In this document: in pieces, positions 49,071-58,177 of the stretch | Layout: every line of letters begins with the position of its first letter | Position numbering within the stretch: position 1 is the first letter of the stretch | Origin: Halorarum salinum | Lineage (GTDB): Archaea; Halobacteriota; Halobacteria; Halobacteriales; Haloferacaceae | Direction of reading: 5' to 3' | Assembly (NCBI RefSeq): GCF_013402875.1 | Contig: NZ_CP058579.1 | Span: forward strand, 1,984,001-2,048,000 | Length of the DNA stretch: 64,000 bases | Made by a program: the position numbers and the translations under genes | Notes under the pieces: model-generated | What the model was told of the DNA's origin: nothing | What the model saw: the letters and a program-made list of their open reading frames with translations, nothing else | The model's database searches: none

Positions 49071-49936
49071 CGCCAGCCTTCGTGGAACTCGATGTACTTC
49101 TTGGCTGCTTCTGACTGGAATGCCATCGTTCCCTGCTCGTATTCGCCGATGTAGGCGGCTTCGAGGTCTCCACGAGAAACAAGGGGGTCACCACCGTCGT
49201 CCATCCAGATCGGTTCGTCCGGTTCTTTCACGGCCGGACCGTACCGATCGATCGGTTCTTCGTCCGGCCAGATGCCGTGGCCTTCCCAGAACTCCTTCAT
49301 CTCTTCGAGTGACCGGCGGACGGTGTCGCGGATGGATAGGTGGTCAGCGCGTTCGTACCCGGTGGGTGTCCAGTACTCCCCGAAGTACGCTGCTTTCAGC
49401 ACGCCGTTGCCGTCGAGGCCGATGATATCTGCAGGGTCGTCGTTAGTGAGCGTGGGTTGGGTCAGGAGTTGGACGATGTCGTACTGATCGGTGGGTGACC
49501 CACCAAGGATGTGGACACGGCGACCGCGCCAGTCCCGGATGGAGGAGTAGTCGAGTGGATCGATGTTCGCATACCCGTTCGGCCAGCCGATTACGGTGTC
49601 TTGTTCGATGGCCTCGAGTGCATCCCGGCACTTGGGCACGATAACAGGTTCTACCTCGCTATATATGTCTCTGATGTTGTTCGCGGCCTGTTGATAGCGT
49701 TCGGCTTCATCATACGTGGTTGCGTCACCGACCACAGCAACGTCCGGGTGATACCGGTCAACCCGTTCGAGATACCGGTCCAGATCGGGGTCGCGAAAAT
49801 CATTGTCAAGAAATCCCACCGGAGCAGCCACGTTCGCCCACGACGACTGCTGCAAGGTCTTATCTTCACGCATCCCTACCAGATACCCAAGTTCGTAAGC
49901 GTCAGTCGTGAACGGATGACGAGACGTGAATGCCAC
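49067..49936 (-). CDS. Haloarchaeal DUF6610-type protein, possibly TGT/DpdA-related
   Basis: 289 residues. The middle has alternating strands and helices (DVAVVGDATTYDEAERYQQA, EPVIVPKCRDALEAIEQDTV, VIGWPNGYANIDPLDYSSI, RRVHILGGSPTDQYDIVQLL), a TIM-barrel rhythm like that of queuine/archaeosine tRNA-guanine transglycosylases and their DNA-acting relative DpdA. I do not see the usual zinc-binding Cys set, so the link is tentative. It contains a long acidic C-terminal region (GYERADHLSIRDTVRRSLEE). Its neighbour is the phosphorothioation locus, which makes a DNA-modification role attractive but unproven. Confidence 0.45.
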   Translation of the reverse strand: MAFTSRHPFTTDAYELGYLVGMREDKTLQQSSWANVAAPVGFLDNDFRDPDLDRYLERVDRYHPDVAVVGDATTYDEAERYQQAANNIRDIYSEVEPVIVPKCRDALEAIEQDTVIGWPNGYANIDPLDYSSIRDWRGRRVHILGGSPTDQYDIVQLLTQPTLTNDDPADIIGLDGNGVLKAAYFGEYWTPTGYERADHLSIRDTVRRSLEEMKEFWEGHGIWPDEEPIDRYGPAVKEPDEPIWMDDGGDPLVSRGDLEAAYIGEYEQGTMAFQSEAAKKYIEFHEGWR

Positions 49937-50169
49937 GTACTCAGCTTGATACGGCGGTCCGTCCGGCCGATACCCATCAAGCGTCGTCTGTTCGACTGGC
50001 CATCACCGCACAATCTGGAAAACATGAATTTTATACCAGTTTTGGTTCCAACACGGCGGCTGCTTGCGGTTATTACTTTCACCCTGGCCAGGTGACCTTT
50101 TTCAGGTAATTAACCGAATAGCAAGGTAGAGAGCCCCGGCCAGAACCGCTCCCGTTGGAGGAACAACCG

Positions 50170-50571
50170 ATGCCCACATTCGAGGTCGATACCACGAAAA
50201 TACCGGCCTTCAAAGTCGAAGATACGTATCTCTTCAAACACTACTTCGATGAAGAGGACGTCTTCACTCTCCTCCAGGAATACTATTTACAAGACAAATA
50301 CCGGTTCGAAATACCGGCCAGCGACTACACCAAGGTGCAACAGCAGCTTGAAAACTACTTCTACGAACTTCAGAGAGAAGACGACCTGACACCCTACTGT
50401 GTCGTGGTAGAAAAGGGTACGGACTATGCAGACATCCTCCGAAACGCAGTCCTAACGAAAGAGCGAAGTGGCCATCTCATCTTCCTCTTGAAAGATAACC
50501 TCTCGGTGGAACAGGCAGTTGAACACGGCGCTATTCGGCTCGCAGAATCGACCCTAAATGAGGACATCTAG
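50170..50571 (+). CDS. Hypothetical protein upstream of dndC
   Basis: 133 residues from ATG 50170; the preceding GGAGGAAC is a Shine-Dalgarno. It is soluble and rich in Tyr/Phe and acidic residues (TYLFKHYFDEEDVFTLLQEY, QQLENYFYELQREDD), with a later strand pattern (YCVVVEKGTDYADILRNAVL, GHLIFLLKDNLS). I recognise no family. It lies 83 bp before dndC, separated from it by a short palindrome, so it may belong to the same module as a regulator or accessory. Confidence 0.5.
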   Translation: MPTFEVDTTKIPAFKVEDTYLFKHYFDEEDVFTLLQEYYLQDKYRFEIPASDYTKVQQQLENYFYELQREDDLTPYCVVVEKGTDYADILRNAVLTKERSGHLIFLLKDNLSVEQAVEHGAIRLAESTLNEDI

Positions 50572-50607
50572 GACTCAAAATCGACTGATCACTCCGGGGG
50601 CACCGGC

Positions 50608-50621
50608 AGCTACAAGTAGCT
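50608..50621. promoter_or_regulatory. Palindrome upstream of dndC
   Basis: AGCTAC AA GTAGCT, a perfect 6-bp inverted repeat about 34 bp before ATG 50655. The following AAAACTAAAT is the only AT-rich stretch, so the palindrome could be a terminator for the previous gene or an operator. Confidence 0.4.
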
Positions 50622-50654
50622 CGGCTAAGGCAATTCACTCACGCAAAACTAAAT

Positions 50655-52142
50655 ATGAGTACTGAGAAAGTGGAGGTTTCTGAAAGCGAGCAAGAGAAAG
50701 GCACGTCAGTCTTTGATGACAACTCGCTCTCAGACATCCACAAGGAGATTCAGGATACCTATCTTGCAGACAACCGGCCGTGGGTAATCGGATACAGCGG
50801 CGGGAAGGACTCCACGACGGCCCTCCAGCTCATTTGGTACGCTATCAAGGAACTTCCGGAAGAGGAACGAACGAAACCGGTTTACGTTATTTCTAGTGAT
50901 ACATTAGTTGAGACTCCGAAGATCGTCAACCATATCATCACGACACTGGAGAATGTTAACGAATTCTCCGAGAAAGACGATCTTCCGTTTCAGGCGCATA
51001 AGGTCACGCCCCAGGTCGATGATTCATTCTGGGTCAACCTGATTGGTCGCGGCTATCCTGCCCCGAACCAGACCTTTCGCTGGTGTACCGAACGCCTGAA
51101 AATCGACCCCGCAGACCGGTTTATCGAGGAAACCGTCTCAGAACACGGTGAAGTCGTTGTAGTCCTCGGTGCCCGAAAGGCAGAGAGTGCAACCCGGAAG
51201 CAGGTTATGGAGCTGCACGAGATCGAAGGCAGCGTCCTCTCCCGACACTCAAAATTCGCGAACGCATTCGTCTATACACCGATCGAGGACTGGCTAGTCG
51301 ACGACGTCTGGTCGTACCTCCTGCAAGTCGACTGCCCGTGGGGGAAGAACAACCGCGACCTCGCAGCCCTCTACCAGGAAGCCGATGACGAATGTCCGAT
51401 GGTGATCGACACCAAGACACCGTCCTGCGGAAACAGCCGATTCGGTTGCTGGACCTGCACCGTCGTCAGCGAGGACAAGGCGATGCAGAATATGATCGAC
51501 GAAGGCGATGACTGGATGGAACCCCTCCTCGAGTTCCGTGACTTCCTCAAAGGAACCCAGGACCCCGATAGGAAACCCCATTATCGTCAGGTCAAAGGCC
51601 GGCAGCACGGGTCGGTCCGGACGAAGACGAACGGCGATGATGGGATCATTCCCCGCGCCCACAAATTCGAGTTCTGCAAGGACCTCCTCGAGAAGCTACT
51701 GCAGACACAGAAGGAGGTGAACGAACAGCTTCCCGCAGACGAAGAGATGGACCTGATCCAGGACGAAGAGCTACGCGAGATTCGGCGTCTCTGGCGGGAA
51801 GAGCGGGCTGACTGGGCAGACTCCGTCCCGAAGATTTACGAGCGAGTGATGGGCGAGGAACTCAACTGGGTCCATGACGACCTCGGTTCGTTCGGGGAGA
51901 CTGAGGCAGCGGTACTGAAAGAGGTCTGTGAAGACCAGGACCTGCCTCCCGAACTCATCCAGCGCCTGCTCGACACAGAACTGCAGCATCACGGGATGAA
52001 GCGGCGGGCGTCTATCTACAATGAGATTGATAAGGTGATGAAAGAGGACTGGCGGATACAGGACGAGATCGTTGCTGAGATAGAGGGTGAGGAGAACGTT
52101 GAAAAATGGCATTACACCGAAACAGATCGGCCAGACCTCTGA
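50655..52142 (+). CDS. dndC: DndC, DNA phosphorothioation PP-loop protein
   Basis: 495 residues. The PP-loop GYSGGKDSTTALQL (about 43-56) activates DNA by adenylation as in PAPS-reductase-like enzymes. Cys residues in WCTERLKI and CPMVIDTKTPSCGNSRFGCWTC (about 142 and 253-273) can hold the [4Fe-4S] cluster of DndC. It takes sulfur from the cysteine desulfurase and puts it on the DNA backbone with DndD and DndE. It is the first gene of a tight eight-gene set. Confidence 0.95.
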   Translation: MSTEKVEVSESEQEKGTSVFDDNSLSDIHKEIQDTYLADNRPWVIGYSGGKDSTTALQLIWYAIKELPEEERTKPVYVISSDTLVETPKIVNHIITTLENVNEFSEKDDLPFQAHKVTPQVDDSFWVNLIGRGYPAPNQTFRWCTERLKIDPADRFIEETVSEHGEVVVVLGARKAESATRKQVMELHEIEGSVLSRHSKFANAFVYTPIEDWLVDDVWSYLLQVDCPWGKNNRDLAALYQEADDECPMVIDTKTPSCGNSRFGCWTCTVVSEDKAMQNMIDEGDDWMEPLLEFRDFLKGTQDPDRKPHYRQVKGRQHGSVRTKTNGDDGIIPRAHKFEFCKDLLEKLLQTQKEVNEQLPADEEMDLIQDEELREIRRLWREERADWADSVPKIYERVMGEELNWVHDDLGSFGETEAAVLKEVCEDQDLPPELIQRLLDTELQHHGMKRRASIYNEIDKVMKEDWRIQDEIVAEIEGEENVEKWHYTETDRPDL

Positions 52143-52148
52143 TCTCCC

Positions 52149-54179
52149 ATGAAGCTCAATAAGCTCGTCATCACAGATTTTGGCCCCTATCGGGGGCGGA
52201 ACGAGTTCGATCTGAAGACCACGCCTGAATCACCGGTCATACTGTTCGGTGGGAGGAACGGAGCAGGGAAAACGACGCTCTTCCAGGGCATCCAGATCTG
52301 TCTCCATGGCCGGAGTGCGTTAGGCCGACGGACAAGCGAGGGAGAATACAAAGATCTGGTCCGAAGCAAACTTCACGACTACCCGGACGAATCCGCTACA
52401 GAGGCCTCGATCCGGTTGGAGTTCGAGTACGCCCATATGGGCGAGGTAGACCATTACACGGTCACCCGGTCGTGGCGTGACCGAGGCAAAAGTATCGTCG
52501 AGAATCTGGATGTCCGGCGGAACGGGAACCTTCCATCAGACCTTGACAAAGAGCAGTGGGAAGACTTCTTGAAAGAACTCATTCCCCCAGGTGTCTCACA
52601 ACTGTTCTTCTTCGACGGCGAGAAAATCCAGGAGTTGGCGACTGCAATCGAGGACGACGACAGTTTCGAAGACTCTCTACTGTCGCTCCTCGGACTAGAA
52701 CTCGTTGATCGCCTCGATGCAGACCTCTCGATATATGTCTCGCAGAAGATCGATGAAAGCGGCGTTGAAGGGATTAACGAGGAGCTGAACGAACTCCGGG
52801 AGACAGAAGAGGAGTTCAAGCAGGAGATGGCGGACCTCCAAGACGCACGAACGACTAGGGAAGAGGAACTGGCGGAAGTCGAAGAGAAGATCGACTCAAA
52901 AGAGGCCCAGATTGCCAAGGAAGGCGGAGCCTATGCTGATAAACGCGAGGAGCTGAAGGACCGGCGCGTCGAGCTGGACACGAAAATCGACCGCCGGAAG
53001 GACGATATCCGTAGTATTGTCACCGGGGCGTATCCGTTCGCCCTGGCACCGGACCTGTGCCAAAGCGTTGTGGACCGGTTACAGACAGAGAGCGAGCAGC
53101 AAGAACAGGCGGCCGCCCGTGAGCGACTATCGGAGGAGCTGGATACGTTACTGGCGCAGGACAATCTGCTGACCGAGACGGATATCCCGGACGATGCCTC
53201 TGAGCAGATCACCACACGCATCAGAACGGCGATGGAGGACCGACTGGTCGAGGGGTCAACGGAAAGTAAGTTGCTCCACCAGTTCTCTGCAACCCAGCGC
53301 CAAGAGATGTACTCTCTTGTTGACCAAGCGCTCAACGATGTCCCAGCTGAACTTGGTGAGGCAACCACAGAAATGGAATCGATGGTCCGAGAGCGCCAGC
53401 AGATCGAAGAAAAACTGGGTCGGGCACCAGACAAAGAGGTGCTCTCGCCACTCGTCGATGAGCTGAACGATCTCACAGAACGCCGGGGGGCCCTCAAGTC
53501 CGAGTTAGAGGATCTGGAAGAGGAGATCGGTAAGATGGAGACGAAGCTCAGCCGGCTGGAAAACCAGATCGAGAATAAACGCAAGGAGAAGTCCGAGGTC
53601 GAAGGTGTCTCCGAACGGGCGAACCTGGCGAACCGGGTGCAGGCTGTGCTCAAAGAGTACCGAGAGGAGATTGCAGAGGAGAAGCTGCGCCAGCTGGAAT
53701 CCGTGTTGAGCGAGCGGTATCTTGCGCTCTCGAACAAGAGCGAGTTCTACGACAAGGTCGTGGTCGAGGAAGGTCAGTTGAACATCTTCGTGGAAACGAT
53801 TCACGGCAACCGTAAACCACAGTCTGACCTTTCAGCAGGAGAACGCCAGATTTTCGCAACGTCTCTCTTGTGGGCGCTTGCAGAGATTTCCGGCCGGCCG
53901 CTACCGTTTATTGTTGACACGCCGCTTGGTCGTCTTGACCAGCCGCACCGTGAGAACCTTGTTCAGAACTTCTTCCCGGAGGCTTCCCACCAGGTGCTCG
54001 TGTTCTCGACGGACACGGAGATCGACAACCAGCATTACGATGACCTATCCGAGTCGGTGGCACAGGCCTACCACCTGGACTATAACGAGATGGACGGCTG
54101 TACGGACGTGTCCACCGGATATTTCTGGTCGGGAAACCCTGACTCGGAGAAAGCCAGCATCGAAGGAGTGACGCAATGA
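52149..54179 (+). CDS. dndD: DndD, SMC-like ATPase of phosphorothioation
   Basis: 676 residues. Walker A GGRNGAGKTTLFQGI (about 34-48), a central coiled coil, a signature LSAGERQIF (about 561-569) and Walker B PFIVDTPLGRLD (about 583-594). DndD-type proteins use ATP to reshape DNA for sulfur insertion. It follows dndC by six bases and overlaps dndE by four. Confidence 0.93.
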   Translation: MKLNKLVITDFGPYRGRNEFDLKTTPESPVILFGGRNGAGKTTLFQGIQICLHGRSALGRRTSEGEYKDLVRSKLHDYPDESATEASIRLEFEYAHMGEVDHYTVTRSWRDRGKSIVENLDVRRNGNLPSDLDKEQWEDFLKELIPPGVSQLFFFDGEKIQELATAIEDDDSFEDSLLSLLGLELVDRLDADLSIYVSQKIDESGVEGINEELNELRETEEEFKQEMADLQDARTTREEELAEVEEKIDSKEAQIAKEGGAYADKREELKDRRVELDTKIDRRKDDIRSIVTGAYPFALAPDLCQSVVDRLQTESEQQEQAAARERLSEELDTLLAQDNLLTETDIPDDASEQITTRIRTAMEDRLVEGSTESKLLHQFSATQRQEMYSLVDQALNDVPAELGEATTEMESMVRERQQIEEKLGRAPDKEVLSPLVDELNDLTERRGALKSELEDLEEEIGKMETKLSRLENQIENKRKEKSEVEGVSERANLANRVQAVLKEYREEIAEEKLRQLESVLSERYLALSNKSEFYDKVVVEEGQLNIFVETIHGNRKPQSDLSAGERQIFATSLLWALAEISGRPLPFIVDTPLGRLDQPHRENLVQNFFPEASHQVLVFSTDTEIDNQHYDDLSESVAQAYHLDYNEMDGCTDVSTGYFWSGNPDSEKASIEGVTQ

Positions 54180-54586
54180 GCAAGGAGTTCAACCGCGTGC
54201 AGATCGGGTCTGATGCTACGACCCGGCTCCGCATGTTGAAGGGGGATACTCAGATCACCCCGAATTTCCTGTGTCGAATCGGACTGTGCTATTCGTTGAA
54301 TGAGCCCCGACCGCCGAACCCGGCTCAGTATGATTCCGATGGCCAGACGTTCAATCGGTACACGCTCCTGGGGGAGCACGATGCGCTGTACATGGCGATG
54401 CTGAAAGAGCGTCTGCTGCAGGAAGGCCTGGATCCGGAAGAAGACCTTGAAGACCAGTTCGTGGCTCACCTGAACCGCGGCGTGATCCGAGTATTCGGGA
54501 ATATCGACAATCTCGATGACTTCTATAACTTGATTCCGAACGGGCTCAAGGAGACGTCAGTTGATGCAGCCGGTGATGCAGAATGA
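54176..54586 (+). CDS. dndE: DndE, DNA-binding phosphorothioation protein
   Basis: 136 residues, the usual DndE length. It has the pattern RVQIGSDATTRLRMLKGDTQ, then PNFLCRIGLCYSL (helix with a conserved Leu/Cys core) and QTFNRYTLLGEHDALYMAML, typical of DndE, which binds nicked or modified DNA as a tetramer. It overlaps dndD and dndA with ATGA junctions. Confidence 0.9.
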   Translation: MSKEFNRVQIGSDATTRLRMLKGDTQITPNFLCRIGLCYSLNEPRPPNPAQYDSDGQTFNRYTLLGEHDALYMAMLKERLLQEGLDPEEDLEDQFVAHLNRGVIRVFGNIDNLDDFYNLIPNGLKETSVDAAGDAE

Positions 54587-55767
54587 GCACCGGGGATACG
54601 GACCAGGCGATCTACCTTGACCATCACGCCACCACTCCGGTTGATGAGCGGGTCGTGGAGTCGATGCAGCCATACTTTACCGAGCAGTTCGGGAATCCGG
54701 CGAGTGATGACCACCTGTTTGGTGCCAAGGCGAAGCAGGGTGTTGAACAAGCACGTGAACGGATTGCGGACGCTATCAACTGCCGGAAAGAGGAGATCAT
54801 CTTCACCAGTGGGGCGACGGAATCCGATAATCTCGCGATCCGCGGTGCGGCAGAGCATGCGAAGAAACACGACAAGGGAAACCACCTGATCACGACCGCT
54901 ATCGAGCACGAGGCCGTTCTGGAGACGTGTGAAACCCTTGAGGACGACGGGTTCGACGTTACATATCTCCCTGTTGATGAGGAGGGCTGTGTCGATCCGA
55001 CGGCGGTCGAGGACGCGATCCGCGAGGAGACGATTCTGGTCTCAGTGATGGCGGCGAACAACGAGATCGGGATCGTTCAACCGATCGCAGAGATTGGGCA
55101 GCTTGCCAAGGACAACCAGGTGCTGTTCCATACAGATGCGGTCCAGGCGATCGGCTACCTTCCGGTTGATGTGGCTGAGATGGGGATCGACTTGATGTCT
55201 GTCTCGGCACACAAGATCTACGGGCCCAAGGGCGTCGGTGCACTGTACGTTCGGCGACGCCGGCCAAAGGTGAAGCTCCAGCCCTTGCTCCACGGCGGGG
55301 GCCACGAACGTGGCTGGCGGTCAGGGACATTGAACGTGCCAGCGATCGTTGGGTTCGGAAAGGCGATGCAACTGGCGGACCAGGAGCAAGAGGACCGCAC
55401 GCAGCACGTCGACGAACTGACGTCCTATATGTGGGACCGGATCAGCGACGAACTTGATGACATCGTTCTCAACGGGAGCGAGGAACTGCGGCTCCCGAAC
55501 AACCTCAACATCAGTTTTCTCGGTGTCGAGAACAAGGCCTTAGTGAAGAGCCTGCAACCTGACGTCGCTGTCTCTGCCGGGTCCGCGTGTACGACGGGGA
55601 AAGTGGAGGCGTCGCACGTACTCCAGGCACTTGGCGGTGATGAGGACCGCTGGCACTCGGCCATCCGGTTCGGTGTCGGAAAGGACAACACCACGGAGGA
55701 AATCCAGCACGTGACCGACCGTGTGATTGAGAGTGTCACGCGGCTACGCAAACTACAAATAAAGTGA
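54583..55767 (+). CDS. dndA: Cysteine desulfurase (DndA/IscS type)
   Basis: 394 residues of a class V aminotransferase. YLDHHATTPVDERVV at the start, TSGATESDN, then HTDAVQAIG, SAHKIYGPKGVGALY with the PLP-binding Lys (about 210), and SAGSACTTGK with the catalytic Cys (about 334) are all present. It releases sulfur from cysteine and passes it to DndC. Placement after dndE is the archaeal order dndCDEA. Confidence 0.93.
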   Translation: MSTGDTDQAIYLDHHATTPVDERVVESMQPYFTEQFGNPASDDHLFGAKAKQGVEQARERIADAINCRKEEIIFTSGATESDNLAIRGAAEHAKKHDKGNHLITTAIEHEAVLETCETLEDDGFDVTYLPVDEEGCVDPTAVEDAIREETILVSVMAANNEIGIVQPIAEIGQLAKDNQVLFHTDAVQAIGYLPVDVAEMGIDLMSVSAHKIYGPKGVGALYVRRRRPKVKLQPLLHGGGHERGWRSGTLNVPAIVGFGKAMQLADQEQEDRTQHVDELTSYMWDRISDELDDIVLNGSEELRLPNNLNISFLGVENKALVKSLQPDVAVSAGSACTTGKVEASHVLQALGGDEDRWHSAIRFGVGKDNTTEEIQHVTDRVIESVTRLRKLQIK

Positions 55768-55796
55768 CGAGAAGCTACTCTAGGTAATTAGATTAA

Positions 55797-57968
55797 ATGT
55801 CAGGTGACACCTCGGAGCCCTCCGAATCCGAACAACCGGAGGAGAACGGGCTTCAAACTCTTGACCTGAGTATCAGCTACAGGTCTGGACGGAACGATCT
55901 TCTCAACGAGTTCTACATCCCCTGTTTGAAACAGGCCACCCACTACGACAGAGCTGCTGGCTACTTCGACAGCAAGTCGTTAGTACAAGCCGCACAGGGA
56001 ATCTCCGGGCTGATTCTGAACGACGGGCAGATGCGCCTACTGGTCAGTCCACGACTCAGCCCCGAAGACATCCGTGTACTCGAACAAGCAGCAGACGAGG
56101 ACGAGGAGGAGGGAGATACGGAGGGAGTGATCGAACACGCACTCCACCGCGGGCTGACCGAAGAACAGTTCGCAGATTACCTCAAGCGTGACCGCTTCCG
56201 GTGTATGGCGTGGATGTTGAAAGAAGGGCTGCTCGAAATCCGGATCGCATATCTTTCGGACGCTAATACTCCGGAGGAGGCTAACCCGTTCCGCCATTAC
56301 CACGAGAAAATCGGTGTGCTGTCCGATGACTACGGGAACAAAGTCTCGTTCACTGGGTCGATCAACGAAACCGAGCTCGGGTGGACAGGGAACTACGAGT
56401 CGTTCAAAGTCTTTCCCAACTGGAAGCCCGGCTTGGGGATGGTAACGGTCGAGGACGAAGACGACTTCAACCGACTGTGGGAGAACCGGGATCCGAAAGT
56501 CACGGTCAAGGAACTGCCCGATGCTGTTGAGACGGGATTAGAAGAACACAGTCCGGACACGGTAAACGGCCGCCCTGACCTGGAACAGTTTGAGGACGAG
56601 GATGACGGTGGGTCTGGTGATACACCGGGCGATATCCCACTGTGGGACCATCAACAGGAGTCCATCGACCGATGGATCGCCAATGACTACCGCGGGATTT
56701 TCGCGATGGCAACCGGGACCGGGAAAACGCGGGCCGCGATTAGTGCGGCGAACCTCGGTGCTGACACGCGGCTGTCGGTGGTTGCTGTGCCCAGTTCACC
56801 GCTGCTCACCCAGTGGAAGGAAGACATTCAGGAGTTAATCCCGAAGGCTGAGGTCCTTGTCTGCAACTCTGATACGAACTGGCGCAAGCGCATTTTGGAC
56901 GTGGTGAGCCCCTACAAATTGGGCGAGCCCAAGTATATCCAGGACCGGCCGAAGCAGTTCATTGTCACCACGATCGACACGGCAATCGGTGATACGTTCC
57001 AGAGCTTCGTCCGTGACATCTCATCTGAACACATCCAGGTGGTTGCAGACGAAGTGCACGGGTATGGTGCGGACACGTACAGGCAGCTTTTCGATATCGA
57101 TGCCGGGCGGCGGGTTGGCCTCTCCGCGACCCCAGAACGACGGTTCGATGATGAAGGAAACCAGGAGATTATGGGGTACTTCGACGATATCATCTTCCGT
57201 TTCGAGACGGCTGAGGCCATCGAAAACGGGTATCTCTCTGAATACGATTATCACCCGCTGATCTGTGAGCTGGATGAAGAGGAGTACGAGGAGTATCGGA
57301 AGTACAGCCAGATGATCGCCCAGGTGCACAGCAAGTTGCAGAAAGCCAAGGCAGGGTCCAAACGGGAGCTCCGGAAGAGGGATGAGCGGCTGAAACGCGA
57401 CCGGGCGAAGATGCTGAAGAAGGCAGAGGCGAAACCCGGGCGCTTCGGGAGGTTCCTGGACACTGAACACCCGACGCCAGCCATCATCTTCTGCGAAGAT
57501 AACGAGCAGGTGGACGCGATCCAAGATCAGCTGCGGTCCAAAGGAAAATCGTTCGCCGTCTATGTCTCAGACATGGATGATGAGAAGCGGGCCAGCTCGT
57601 TTTACAAATTCGAGAACGATATGGTGGACTACCTGCTCGCGATCAACTGTCTTGATGAGGGTATTGACGTCCCCAAGTGCCCGACAGCAGTAATTATTTC
57701 AAGCTCCAGTAACGAGAGACAGTTCATCCAGCGAAGAGGTCGCGTACTCCGAAAAAGTGAAGAGAAAGCGAAGGCCGTGCTATATGATATGATTACGCTG
57801 CCGGGACTATCCGCTGAACAAGGCGATGAATCAGCACGGCGGTTCATCGAAAAGGAGCTCAAGCGAGGCAAAGTGCTGATGGAGGCAGCGAACAACCGGG
57901 AACAGGTCAGACTTGATCTCCGGGGAGAATTACAGCCCTACGGATTCGGTCACCTTGCATACCTATGA
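55797..57968 (+). CDS. PLD-domain SF2 helicase, PbeA-like
   Basis: 723 residues. The N-terminal third has a phospholipase-D-type nuclease pattern: RAAGYFDSKSLVQAAQGISG and HEKIGVLSDDYGNKVSFTGS (His/Lys and Asn/Ser box, about 168-187). An SF2 helicase follows, with MATGTGKTRAAIS (Walker A, about 304), VVADEVHGYGA (DEVH box, about 416), LSATPERR and QRRGRVLRKSE (motif VI, about 643). It starts the restriction half of the locus, 29 bp after dndA. In the archaeal Dnd-Pbe system the partner genes block the replication of unmodified viral DNA. Confidence 0.85.
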   Translation: MSGDTSEPSESEQPEENGLQTLDLSISYRSGRNDLLNEFYIPCLKQATHYDRAAGYFDSKSLVQAAQGISGLILNDGQMRLLVSPRLSPEDIRVLEQAADEDEEEGDTEGVIEHALHRGLTEEQFADYLKRDRFRCMAWMLKEGLLEIRIAYLSDANTPEEANPFRHYHEKIGVLSDDYGNKVSFTGSINETELGWTGNYESFKVFPNWKPGLGMVTVEDEDDFNRLWENRDPKVTVKELPDAVETGLEEHSPDTVNGRPDLEQFEDEDDGGSGDTPGDIPLWDHQQESIDRWIANDYRGIFAMATGTGKTRAAISAANLGADTRLSVVAVPSSPLLTQWKEDIQELIPKAEVLVCNSDTNWRKRILDVVSPYKLGEPKYIQDRPKQFIVTTIDTAIGDTFQSFVRDISSEHIQVVADEVHGYGADTYRQLFDIDAGRRVGLSATPERRFDDEGNQEIMGYFDDIIFRFETAEAIENGYLSEYDYHPLICELDEEEYEEYRKYSQMIAQVHSKLQKAKAGSKRELRKRDERLKRDRAKMLKKAEAKPGRFGRFLDTEHPTPAIIFCEDNEQVDAIQDQLRSKGKSFAVYVSDMDDEKRASSFYKFENDMVDYLLAINCLDEGIDVPKCPTAVIISSSSNERQFIQRRGRVLRKSEEKAKAVLYDMITLPGLSAEQGDESARRFIEKELKRGKVLMEAANNREQVRLDLRGELQPYGFGHLAYL

Positions 57969-58177
57969 GTACTGACGAAGCCGACATCGACGACAAAATT
58001 CTGGAACTCATCGCCGAACAGGCAGACGAAAAGAACATCCCGGAAGACCTTCTCATCGAGATCTACAAGCTCGAGGATCGGATGGTCGAGATGGGGCGGA
58101 GAGAGGGACTCCCCAAAAAACTCCGGAAAATCCTCCAGGGCTACGTCGACGAGGATAATGAGATCAGCAAATCATGA
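57965..58177 (+). CDS. Small helical protein, PbeB-like
   Basis: 70 residues, highly charged (DDKILELIAEQADEKNIPED, IYKLEDRMVEMGRREGLPKK), helical throughout. It overlaps both neighbours by four bases (ATGA), so it is a real gene of the locus. It could bridge the helicase and the SMC-like ATPase. I have no family name for it. Confidence 0.75.
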   Translation: MSTDEADIDDKILELIAEQADEKNIPEDLLIEIYKLEDRMVEMGRREGLPKKLRKILQGYVDEDNEISKS

